Assembly (NCBI GenBank): GCA_027718005.1
Contig: JALLOP010000007.1
Location: forward strand, 1 to 26,700
DNA: 26,700 nucleotides
Direction: 5' to 3'
Source of the DNA: Patescibacteria group bacterium AH-259-L07
GTDB lineage: Bacteria; Patescibacteriota; Patescibacteriia; UBA2591; UBA6264
Both the position numbers and the translations under genes were made by a program. Below the pieces are notes generated by a model. That model was not told the DNA's origin and made no database searches. It saw only the letters and a list, made by a program, of their open reading frames with translations. Below, in pieces: positions 20,542-26,700 of the stretch. The stretch's first letter is position 1. The number at the start of each line of letters is the position of its first letter.

Positions 20542-20599
20542 ACCCTGTTAAATAATCTGCGAAGCAGATTAAAAATCAAAGATTTTTATTTAACAGGGT
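20542..20599. repeat. three-way-junction element (ACCCTGTT closing stem), copy 2
   Basis: Closing stem ACCCTGTTAAAT with ATTTAACAGGGT encloses AATCTGC-GAA-GCAGATT (20554-20570) and AAAAATC-AAA-GATTTTT (20571-20587). It shares only the closing stem with 17613-17680; both inner hairpins differ in sequence but keep their place. It lies 12 bp upstream of the SD of the decayed protease gene, so it would be in that leader. Confidence 0.8.
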
Positions 20600-20655
20600 G
20601 AAATTTAAAAAACTAGTAATATTATAGCAAAAATAAATAAAAGGTCTACATTAAC

Positions 20656-20857
20656 TTATCCCCAACAGTGCATGTAATTGACTTTTTAGTTGTTTGTGTT
20701 ATAATAAAATAAGTGTAAGTCGAGTGCGTATCCAACGCCATGTTCTTTCCGGGAGGGATTAAATCTATCCTACCGTGTCCTTGCCCCACCCTCCTATCCT
20801 TTCCTAAAGGACACAAAAAGGGGACTGGATTTCATTCAGTCCCTCTCTTCTTTTTTT
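20656..20857 (+). ncRNA. structured small RNA 2 with promoter and terminator
   Basis: TTATCCCCA (20656-20664) precedes TTGACT (20678-20683), 16 bp, TATAAT (20700-20705). Transcription should start near 20712 and end at GGGACTG...CAGTCCC (20821-20843) followed by TCTCTTC and seven Ts. Inside are GCGT-ATCCA-ACGC and an 8-bp stem GTGTCCTT/AAGGACAC whose loop (about 20784-20806) is C-rich, with CCCTCCTATCC, complementary to Shine-Dalgarno sequences. About 145 nt, no coding frame. Like sRNA 1 it has the TTATCC(A/C)CA nonamer, 16-bp spacer and TTGTGTTATA around the -10, and it converges on a trypsin-like protease gene. Confidence 0.78.
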
Positions 20858-20905
20858 ATTCATCTGTATTTTCAGCCGATTCTATTTTAGCCCAACAGTG
20901 GGATT

Positions 20906-21901
20906 TTATTTATTCGCTTGTTCAGACTCGATATCTTTCTTGGCTTTCTCCCAGAGCAGTCTGATTTCATCGACCGGAGAGCTATCCCCGCCCTCCACCA
21001 TATTATCAGCAAGACCAGTAACTATGCCATAAAGACAGTCATTTTCAGTTAAGGGAAGCATTGCACCACCGCTTAATCCTCGCGGATCTGATAGAAAATT
21101 TTGATTCGTATCAAGCGAAAATCTAATATAGGCCTCGTAAAGATAAGCTTGATATTCTTTTGGTATAATGAATCCTCTTTCTTGCGCACGCATCAAGGAT
21201 GCAACCTCAAATCTATCATAGCCAAAAATCCCCCATGGGGCATACGGATATTTTACTTTGCCTTTAAAAATATACTGTGCAACAACTCTTTGCCCCCAAA
21301 AAGTCGTCTCAATTCTATTCCCTGCAATTATAAAAGGAGTGCCTATTTCTGGAATTTCTTCTGCTAAACATGGCGGTTCAGGAAGAAAATCTGAGTCAAT
21401 ATCTACTTGTATAATAGCTAAATCTGCATCCCAGTTAATCCACTCCTCTCGTGTTTGAGCCAGATGCCATTGACGGGAAATCCCTACGCGTATTGAATCT
21501 GCGTTGCTTATAATATGAGCATTGGTAATAAACAATTTGTCTTTTTTATCAACAAGAGTACCATTTCCATATCCATAATAGATGTTTCCATCATCTGCTG
21601 TGTATTCTTTACGAACAAGGGAAACATATGAAGGAAACGCAATTTGCTCTGTCGTATCAACATCGGCTTGTATAATCGTACTTGTATAGACTGGCCGAAT
21701 CACTTTTCCTTGATTATTAAAATCAGAATCAGATGTTATATAAATCGGATGAATTGTTCTCTGTTCATATTGGGGAATATCCAGGCTTGAATCAGAAATT
21801 ATATAAATCGGATGAATTGTTCTATTCTCATCTTGGCCATAGCTAATAACAATGCTAATGAAAAGTAGCATAGCAATCGCAACAATACTGATTTTTCTCA
21901 T
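20906..21901 (-). CDS. secreted trypsin-like serine protease
   Basis: A 331-aa exported protease of the S1/HtrA-like chymotrypsin fold without a PDZ domain. Residues 1-22 are a signal peptide (MRKISIVAIAMLLFISIVISYG). Three near-repeats follow: RTIHPIYIISDSS, RTIHPIYITSDSD, KVIRPVYTSTI (about 26-75). The protease domain has its triad in order: His in LFITNAHIIS (about 127), Asp in WDADLAIIQVD (about 160), Ser in DPRGLSGGAML (about 275). Start chosen by AAAGGAGATC 6-10 bases upstream. The promoter is TTGCCC-17 bp-TATAAT (21945-21973). A decayed paralogue lies downstream at 19721-20515, and each copy faces a small RNA. Action outside the membrane on surface or foreign proteins is inferred. Confidence 0.88.
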   Translation of the reverse strand: MRKISIVAIAMLLFISIVISYGQDENRTIHPIYIISDSSLDIPQYEQRTIHPIYITSDSDFNNQGKVIRPVYTSTIIQADVDTTEQIAFPSYVSLVRKEYTADDGNIYYGYGNGTLVDKKDKLFITNAHIISNADSIRVGISRQWHLAQTREEWINWDADLAIIQVDIDSDFLPEPPCLAEEIPEIGTPFIIAGNRIETTFWGQRVVAQYIFKGKVKYPYAPWGIFGYDRFEVASLMRAQERGFIIPKEYQAYLYEAYIRFSLDTNQNFLSDPRGLSGGAMLPLTENDCLYGIVTGLADNMVEGGDSSPVDEIRLLWEKAKKDIESEQANK

Positions 21902-21944
21902 CAGCGATCTCCTTTCACATAAATGTTAAAAGAACATTGCTTTT

Positions 21945-21973
21945 ATTATAAATAACATTATAAAAAAGGGCAA
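21945..21973 (-). promoter_or_regulatory. promoter of the intact protease
   Basis: TTGCCC (21968-21973), 17 bp, TATAAT (21945-21950) on the minus strand. Six bases upstream is TGGGGATAA (21980-21988), the same spacing as TGTGGATAA before the KH-like gene's promoter at 5934-5954. Confidence 0.65.
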
Positions 21974-21979
21974 CCAAAG

Positions 21980-22024
21980 TTATCCCCAACAAAGGTCTGA
22001 CTTTTATTGTATGTATGCCATACT
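21980..22024 (+). promoter_or_regulatory. divergent plus-strand promoter with TTATCCCCA nonamer
   Basis: TTATCCCCA (21980-21988), then TCTGAC (21996-22001), 17 bp, CATACT (22019-22024). It is the weakest of the three sRNA-type promoters. Only a very short transcript could form, because a terminator-like hairpin follows at 22044-22088. Confidence 0.4.
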
Positions 22025-22043
22025 ATTTTCTTTTATAAAGAAT

Positions 22044-22088
22044 AAAAAAAAACCCCGCTGTCATACAAAAATTGATTGCGGGATTTTT
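22044..22088. terminator. bidirectional terminator-like hairpin
   Basis: CCCGC and GCGGG pair across a 19-base loop, with an A-run on one side and ATTTTTG on the other, so either strand could use it. It backs up the kinase terminator at 22106-22140. Confidence 0.6.
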
Positions 22089-22105
22089 GTCTTTTTACTT
22101 TTCTA

Positions 22106-22140
22106 ATTTTTAAAGAGGGGCCTGCCCCCCACTTAAAAAT
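22106..22140 (-). terminator. terminator of the histidine kinase gene
   Basis: ATTTTTAA and TTAAAAAT enclose GGGG...CCCC, giving a stem of about 15 bp with one internal mismatch. It begins 5 bp after the kinase stop codon on the minus strand. Confidence 0.75.
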
Positions 22141-22144
22141 GGGA

Positions 22145-23119
22145 TCAAGTTGGAATAGGTATGGTAATAGTAAATTTTGTGCCCCTGCCAACCTTACTTT
22201 CAACAGCAAGAGATCCATTCATTATTTTTTCAATTGCCTCTTTGTTAAGGTAGAGTCCCTGTCCTGTTCCGCCAGGCTTTGTAGTGAATCCTTCTTCAAG
22301 GACATGATCCATATTTTCTCTTGGAATACCTGGACCACTATCTTCTAGTTTGAGTACGATGTTATTATTATTTTTTGCAATTCGCAGATGTATGGTTCCC
22401 CCATTTTCTTTCATTACCTCAACGGCATTGGTAATAAGTTCTTTTAGTACTTCGCGTAAAATTTCTTCATAGGGGATTGTTTTACCTTTCATTTCATCAT
22501 CTACACTGACAAAAAAGCTAAATTTTTTTCGTTCAGTTTCGGGCAGTCTATCAAAAACAAGATTAAACGGTACTCGCATTAGAGATGCGAGGTCAAGCTC
22601 TACACCTGCCTCATCTAATAATTTTTTTTCTTTTTTATATATCTCACGAGCATCTGTTACGACCCCTTCCACTATCTTAATAAAACTTTGCCTATCTATT
22701 CCTCTATTTTCAATCATTTTCTCTAAAGACCGCTCTATCTGTAAGTTTTCAGGGAGTTGATCAAGATAGTCGGATACGTCATCAAATATCTTTGGAGCAT
22801 CATGATAGATTATTCCCGCAACAATAGGAATGATGGGTCCATAATCTTTTTCTAAAGCACTGCGGTATTCCTTAAGTTTCTTTTGAAATTCCTGTTTTTC
22901 CTTACTGATTTTATCCTGGATAGTTTTTTTTGTATCTTTGTCCAGGGTATTTGAGTCGAGTTTTTCTTGTATTTCCTGCCATATTTTCTTTGATTCTTGA
23001 AGAACATCCTCTGCGGCTGGCCATAGGTTTTCATTAACAAAATTCTTCCATTTATTCAGTTGGGCAAGTTCTTCGATTTCCTCCTTTTTTTCAACTGAGA
23101 CTTGTTTTTGCTTTTCCAT
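22145..23119 (-). CDS. soluble histidine kinase-like protein
   Basis: A 324-aa cytoplasmic protein with a GHKL ATPase C-terminus: N box ELITNAVEVMKENGG, G1 DSGPGIP, F box EEGFTTKPGG, G2 GTGQGLYLNKEAI. The N-terminal half is long and helical (charged coiled coil about 10-100), followed by GIIYHDAPKIFDDVSDYL, whose His-Asp resembles an H-box and may be the phospho-acceptor in a dimerisation helix pair. No membrane segment or sensor domain is recognised. ATG at 23119 is chosen over one 15 codons upstream because a consensus -10 box ends six bases before it. A single-domain response regulator at 12553-12945 is a possible but distant partner. Confidence 0.85.
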   Translation of the reverse strand: MEKQKQVSVEKKEEIEELAQLNKWKNFVNENLWPAAEDVLQESKKIWQEIQEKLDSNTLDKDTKKTIQDKISKEKQEFQKKLKEYRSALEKDYGPIIPIVAGIIYHDAPKIFDDVSDYLDQLPENLQIERSLEKMIENRGIDRQSFIKIVEGVVTDAREIYKKEKKLLDEAGVELDLASLMRVPFNLVFDRLPETERKKFSFFVSVDDEMKGKTIPYEEILREVLKELITNAVEVMKENGGTIHLRIAKNNNNIVLKLEDSGPGIPRENMDHVLEEGFTTKPGGTGQGLYLNKEAIEKIMNGSLAVESKVGRGTKFTITIPIPT

Positions 23120-23125
23120 GCCTCT

Positions 23126-23153
23126 ATTATAGCATATACATTCATTCTGACAA
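23126..23153 (-). promoter_or_regulatory. promoter of the histidine kinase (leaderless)
   Basis: TTGTCA (23148-23153), 16 bp, TATAAT (23126-23131) on the minus strand; AGAGGC then ATG follow at once. Transcription would start at or beside the start codon. Confidence 0.75.
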
Positions 23154-23191
23154 ATCAAACACATGTATACGGCAGGGCTTAGCCACGTTAC

Positions 23192-23300
23192 GGGCTATAA
23201 TAGCCCCTTTTTTATCACTTCTTTTTTCTATGTCTTCTTCGGCGCTGAAGCTTTTTTCTGCGCCGTCTTTTAACAGACTTTCGCTTGTCTTTTAATTTTG
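23192..23300 (+). terminator. row of terminator-like hairpins
   Basis: GGGCTA-TAA-TAGCCC then CTTTTTT (23192-23213), CGGCGC...GCGCCG with TCTTTT (about 23239-23272), and AGAC...GTCT with TTTTAATTTT follow one another on the plus strand. No plus-strand gene ends here, so an unidentified antisense or small transcript may stop at them. The rest of the gap to 23387 shows nothing recognisable. Confidence 0.5.
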
Positions 23301-23387
23301 TTCCCATACCAATATAAATTTAGATGAGTTGATTTTTATATAATCTTGGTCAAAAGGGGATCAAGCTTTGATGAGAAGGATTAACAA

Positions 23388-23815
23388 TTATTGAGGTTGT
23401 ACGGATGAGTGATGGTGAACTATTTTCCATTTTCCATTCTCGTCTTGTTCCCAAAGCAAACTGAATCGAGCATTAACCACTTCTCTTTTATCGTTAGACC
23501 AACTTCAAAATCATACATTCCTGAATGCAGATAAGAAACGGGAGAGATAATCTGAACTTCATCTTTGATAATTCTTCCGATAGGATTTTTCTCAATAAAA
23601 TGTTCAAAATATTCCTCTGCTCCAACTGGCCCTCTTTTAAATTCTCCCGATACCGTAGGGAGAAACGTTGCGTCTTTTTCATAAAGTGCTGCTACTTCTT
23701 GAGCATTTCCCGTCATAAGGATTTCATTCCATCTGGAAAAATTTTGTTGAGCGATTTTTCTCATTTGTTCTACACGCTCTTCTGGTAAAGGAATGCTTTC
23801 ATTTTTTTTTGACAT
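23388..23815 (-). pseudogene. SnoaL/NTF2-like (DUF4440 type) gene with a frameshift near the end
   Basis: The first about 105 residues read as an NTF2-like cone protein: WNEILMTGNAQEVAALYEKDATFLPTVSGEFKRGPVGAEEYFEHFI, then SYLHSGMYDFEVGL. In that frame the protein ends early with non-family sequence at 23420. One base shift near 23495 opens DKREVVNARFSLLWEQDENGKWKIVHHHSS, the normal ending of this family, with a stop at 23388. So the intact gene would be about 141 aa and the sequence lacks one base or gained two. Either a true mutation or a consensus error. These proteins bind small ligands or act as hydrolases/isomerases; the specific role is unknown. Confidence 0.8.
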
Positions 23816-24005
23816 AATCTTATAAATGCATATTTTAAAGATTTACTTAAAAATCGACCTTTTTGTATAATAATTTTATTTTGAAAAAAAGAATCATCAC
23901 AAGTCGTTTAACTATGAGCTTCAAAATCATTCTACCAAATTGGGCGCCCTCTTAACAAATCAAATTATAGACGGCTTCCATTTATTCCCACCATAGAAAA
24001 TAGAC

Positions 24006-24125
24006 CTATTTACGTTTTTTGCTGGCTTTTTTTGCCAACATTTCACGCTTTATAGCAAGTCGTTTTTTAGTCTTTTTTGAATGCGACTTCCTCTTCTTTC
24101 CTATCCATTTTCTTCTTTTTGCCAT
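24006..24125 (-). CDS. 39-aa lysine/arginine-rich protein
   Basis: A very short gene: MAKRRKWIGKKRKSHSKKTK, then KRLAIKREMLAKKASKKRK. More than half the residues are Lys or Arg, with one Trp and no acidic cluster, so RNA or ribosome binding is likely. It resembles small basic ribosomal or nucleoid proteins in style but I cannot assign it. A TATAAT box lies nine bases upstream of the ATG (24135-24140), giving a near-leaderless message. The 190 bp on its downstream side hold no other gene. Confidence 0.6.
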   Translation of the reverse strand: MAKRRKWIGKKRKSHSKKTKKRLAIKREMLAKKASKKRK

Positions 24126-24240
24126 ATGTATATGATTATATACTATTTACACTCTATATCTAGTTATATTAGAATCTGTATTACGAATGATAAACCTTGC
24201 TATTATTCTATCAAATTAGCTTTATTTTGAAAACCGTTCC

Positions 24241-24921
24241 CTAGTCACTAATTGCATGCAAAAATAAATTTTCATTAGGTCTACGCGGCAAGTGACAAAT
24301 ACTATTAATATAATTTATCTTAATATAGCCACCCTTATCAATTACTATCTTAGATACTGAAGATTGATATATTTCCATTGAAAGGAATCCTATTATATCA
24401 ACATCGAGAATGCTGGTTATTAGAGCTCTAATTAAATTGCCATGGGAAAACAAGACTATTTTTTTACCTTTGTTCTGAAGATAAATATCTCTTATTAAAT
24501 GACGAGCATTAACTTGTATTTTATTAAGCCTCTCATCTGTTCTGTGATAATATTTGAATTTTTTGATTCTGTTTTCTTCAGACATATTAAAATATTTAAT
24601 CTTATACCATCTGCTCCAATTTATCTCATTTAGCCTTTTATCAATAATAATTTTTTTGTTTATTTTTTTAGCAAAAATCTCGGCTGTCTGCTGAGCACGA
24701 GCAAGCTCACTAGCATAAATTTCGTCAATTGAAAGTGATAATAACTTTTTGTTTAAATAAGCTCTTTGCTTGCGCCCAATATTTGAGAGAGGTATATCGA
24801 CGTCATTTAACTTTGTTTTGGCCAAATAATCAACATGACAATGTCTTGTTAAATAAATAGAGGTATACGGGCCCCTAATTTTTGGTTTTATTTTAACATA
24901 AGAAGTTTGATATTTTTTCAT
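24241..24921 (-). CDS. histidine phosphatase superfamily (phosphoglycerate mutase-like) protein
   Basis: A 226-aa branch 1 histidine phosphatase. The phospho-acceptor motif is YLTRHCHVDY (about residues 23-32; RHC instead of the usual RHG), followed by IPLSNIGRKQRAYL, the YASELARAQQTAEIFA segment with the second Arg, the acid in LNEINWSRW, and the second catalytic His in VLFSHGNLIRALI. All core catalytic residues are present. Such proteins act on sugar phosphates, nucleotides or phosphoproteins; the substrate is unknown. A 38-bp palindrome (24993-25030) overlapping TATAAT boxes lies upstream and may control it. The N-terminal 15 residues before the core are an extension of unknown use. Confidence 0.9.
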   Translation of the reverse strand: MKKYQTSYVKIKPKIRGPYTSIYLTRHCHVDYLAKTKLNDVDIPLSNIGRKQRAYLNKKLLSLSIDEIYASELARAQQTAEIFAKKINKKIIIDKRLNEINWSRWYKIKYFNMSEENRIKKFKYYHRTDERLNKIQVNARHLIRDIYLQNKGKKIVLFSHGNLIRALITSILDVDIIGFLSMEIYQSSVSKIVIDKGGYIKINYINSICHLPRRPNENLFLHAISD

Positions 24922-24992
24922 GTATATTTTATTGCTTGAATTTCTCGTTAATTTTCCAAATATTCAATGAGAATTTCTCTATATTTCATGGC

Positions 24993-25030
24993 ATTTCACA
25001 ATTATAATGATATTATAACAATTGTGAAAT
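24993..25030. promoter_or_regulatory. 38-bp palindromic operator candidate over promoter boxes
   Basis: ATTTCACAATT and AATTGTGAAAT form the outer arms and ATAAT-GAT-ATTAT the centre. On the minus strand it contains two TATAAT-like boxes, one with TTCACA 16 bp upstream. It lies 72 bp before the histidine phosphatase ATG. The symmetry over promoter boxes suggests a repressor site; the regulator is unknown. Confidence 0.55.
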
Positions 25031-25065
25031 AATAGTTAAGAAAATATACAAGATCGCGCAAAAGT

Positions 25066-25095
25066 AAAAATCTCTGTGATTAAAAAAATTACAGA
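25066..25095 (-). terminator. terminator of the RNA helicase gene
   Basis: On the minus strand TCTGTAATT, five Ts, AATCACAGA (9 bp with one G-U), then GATTTTTAC. The stem overlaps the last codons and stop of the helicase gene at 25089. Confidence 0.65.
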
Positions 25096-26700
25096 AACTT
25101 TTTAATTCTTCTCAATCCCCTCCCCTTCTTTCGTACAAACCCTCTGCCTGCTCTGCCTTGTCTCTTTCTCGGATAACTGGCCTTTATATTACTCCTCACT
25201 ATATCAATTTTTTTGCCTTTAAAATTTGTTCCTTTTAAATTTTCTATCACCTCGTTCACGCGATTTTTCTCAACTGAAAAAATCGAATACTCTGGCATTA
25301 GACTTATCCTTCCAATTCCAATGCCTTTTAAATTTTTATTCGAATTTATTAAGGTAAACAGCTCCTTGATATGAAATCCATGGTTTTTGCCAAGATTAAT
25401 TTTTAAACTAACATTATCTCTGTCTCTTTTATCTCCGCCAAAAGCTTTGATATAAGCATTTACGTCGCGCGTATCTTTGTAGCCATCAATAAGATAGTTG
25501 AATTTAAGGGCGATAAATTGTTTTATTAAGTCTTCTTTCTTTATTTTTTTTAACCTATCGACGACTTCTGAAAAATACCGTTCATTGCCCATTCCTTTGA
25601 TATCTGTTGTTTCTATTTCGGTAAGAAAACTATCAATCTGTTTTCCTAAAATATCTTCTCTGTTGGGAACTTTTTTGTATTCAAATTTTTTTCCGATAAC
25701 GTTCTCCAGTCTTTTAATTCTTCGTACCTCTCTTGGCGTAACGATAGATATAGAAACTCCGCTTTTCTGAGCTCTGCCCGTTCTTCCACTCCGGTGCGTA
25801 TAGACCTCATTCTGATCAGGAAGATTGTAATTAATAACATGGGAAAGATTGCTCACATCTATTCCCCGTGACGCCACATCCGTAGCCACGAGCAAACGGA
25901 CCTGCTTCCGCTTAAATCTATGCATAATTTTTGTCCGCATACTTTGTGAAATATCGCCGTGCAAGGCCTCGGTGTCATAATGAGCCTGCTTCAGCTTGTC
26001 AGCCACTATTTGCGTTTCATTTCTGGTCCGACAGAAAAGAATGCCATACACGCCAGGCAAATAATCTAAAATTCGTTTTAAGGCCTCAAAACGATCCCTG
26101 GCTTGTATTACGTAATAAACATGGGTCACTTTTTCTGCTCCGATATTTTTTTCTCCGATACGTATCTCCTGAGCATCGCCCATGTACTGTTTGGCAATAG
26201 ACTGAACACTCCTAGACATGGTGGCTGAGAAAAGCAAGGTCTGTCTTGTCTTGGGCGTTTGCTCTAAAATAGCATCCACATCATCTTTAAACCCCATGTC
26301 AAGCATTTCGTCAGCCTCATCCAAAACCAACCACTTGATAGACTGGAGTTTTAAAATTTTTCTTCTGATTAAATCATGAACGCGGCCCGGCGTGCCCACC
26401 ACGATGTTGATTCCGCTTTTTAGTGAATTGATTTGCAAGTCAATTCTTGCTCCGCCGTAAACTGCGGTAACGGTAATCCCCTTTGAATAGTGAGCAAATT
26501 TTTTTATGTTTTGGAAAATCTGAATGCACAACTCCCTGGTCGGGCAAAGAATTATTGCCTGTAAATCTTTTTCATTTATTTTTATCTGATGTAAAATCGG
26601 CAGACTAAAAGCAGCCGTCTTTCCTGTTCCGTTTTGCGCCAACGCGATTAAATCTTTATTTGATTGTAATATAAACGGGATAGCCTTCTCCTGGATAGGC
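25089..26700 (-). CDS. DEAD-box ATP-dependent RNA helicase (DeaD/DbpA type), 5' end outside window
   Basis: At least 537 residues, open at the window edge. The first visible residues, PIQEKAIPFILQSNKDLIALAQNGTGKTAAF, are the Q motif and motif I, so about 25-30 N-terminal residues are missing. Then PTRELCIQ, TPGRVHD, VLDEADEML (the DEAD box), SATM, LFCRTRN, LLVATDVASRGIDV and HRSGRTGRA complete both RecA-like domains. A long C-terminal part contains a DbpA/CsdA-type RNA-binding fold (IGRISLMPEYSIFSVEKNRVNEVIENL) and a very basic Arg/Lys/Gly tail. It unwinds short RNA duplexes in ribosome assembly or mRNA decay, often cold-induced. DeaD/CsdA is likely but not certain. Confidence 0.93.
   Translation of the reverse strand, partial: PIQEKAIPFILQSNKDLIALAQNGTGKTAAFSLPILHQIKINEKDLQAIILCPTRELCIQIFQNIKKFAHYSKGITVTAVYGGARIDLQINSLKSGINIVVGTPGRVHDLIRRKILKLQSIKWLVLDEADEMLDMGFKDDVDAILEQTPKTRQTLLFSATMSRSVQSIAKQYMGDAQEIRIGEKNIGAEKVTHVYYVIQARDRFEALKRILDYLPGVYGILFCRTRNETQIVADKLKQAHYDTEALHGDISQSMRTKIMHRFKRKQVRLLVATDVASRGIDVSNLSHVINYNLPDQNEVYTHRSGRTGRAQKSGVSISIVTPREVRRIKRLENVIGKKFEYKKVPNREDILGKQIDSFLTEIETTDIKGMGNERYFSEVVDRLKKIKKEDLIKQFIALKFNYLIDGYKDTRDVNAYIKAFGGDKRDRDNVSLKINLGKNHGFHIKELFTLINSNKNLKGIGIGRISLMPEYSIFSVEKNRVNEVIENLKGTNFKGKKIDIVRSNIKASYPRKRQGRAGRGFVRKKGRGLRRIKKFL

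Overview
The window reads as AT-rich bacterial chromosome with many small proteins, standard stop codons (TGA ends gltX and ftsQ), several SD-less near-leaderless genes beside a few with strong AGGAGG sites, and short patchy operons. A DUF5679 mini-zinc protein, a GMP-synthase-like amidotransferase standing alone, a secreted lysozyme-like surface protein and heavy use of intergenic hairpins fit a Candidate Phyla Radiation (Patescibacteria) genome. That placement is an inference from content, not a phylogeny. No phage, transposase, CRISPR array, tRNA or rRNA was seen.

Layout. 1-6000, mostly minus strand: PfkB-family kinase, a lysine-rich unknown, a secreted surface/lysozyme-like protein, and clpB under a CIRCE/HrcA heat-shock promoter. 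6000-12300, plus strand: KH-like small protein, thpR, an unknown, a GT2 glycosyltransferase, gltX, a coiled-coil M23 hydrolase of the EnvC/PcsB type, and two small membrane proteins. 12500-19300, minus strand: lone response regulator behind a possible attenuator leader, ftsQ/divIB, class I glutamine amidotransferase, polX, the DUF5679 protein and a membrane M23 peptidase. 19300-23160: two tandem copies of a module [plus-strand structured sRNA facing a minus-strand secreted trypsin-like protease], one protease intact and one decayed, then a histidine kinase. 23160-26700, minus strand: frameshifted SnoaL-like gene, a 39-aa lysine-rich protein, a histidine phosphatase, and a DEAD-box RNA helicase cut by the window end. 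Cell-envelope work recurs (two M23 enzymes, ftsQ, lysozyme-like protein, glycosyltransferase, secreted proteases), next to stress and RNA functions (clpB, helicase, thpR, KH protein).

The most unusual layer is non-coding. (1) Five spacers, and perhaps a sixth, hold a long imperfect hairpin whose arms are arrays of a locus-specific word with a 7-10 nt period, each word different, each hairpin ending 0-35 nt before a start codon. (2) Two 96-97 bp elements share terminal inverted repeats but not centres. (3) Three three-way-junction-like elements have unrelated sequences but the same plan. (4) A dispersed AAGAACCT hairpin repeat adjoins starts of pfkB, polX and the DUF5679 gene. (5) Repeat-like, hairpin-rich DNA sits in frame inside the glycosyltransferase, gltX and ftsQ. 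(6) A DnaA-box-like nonamer, TTATCC(A/C)CA, recurs in intergenic promoter regions.
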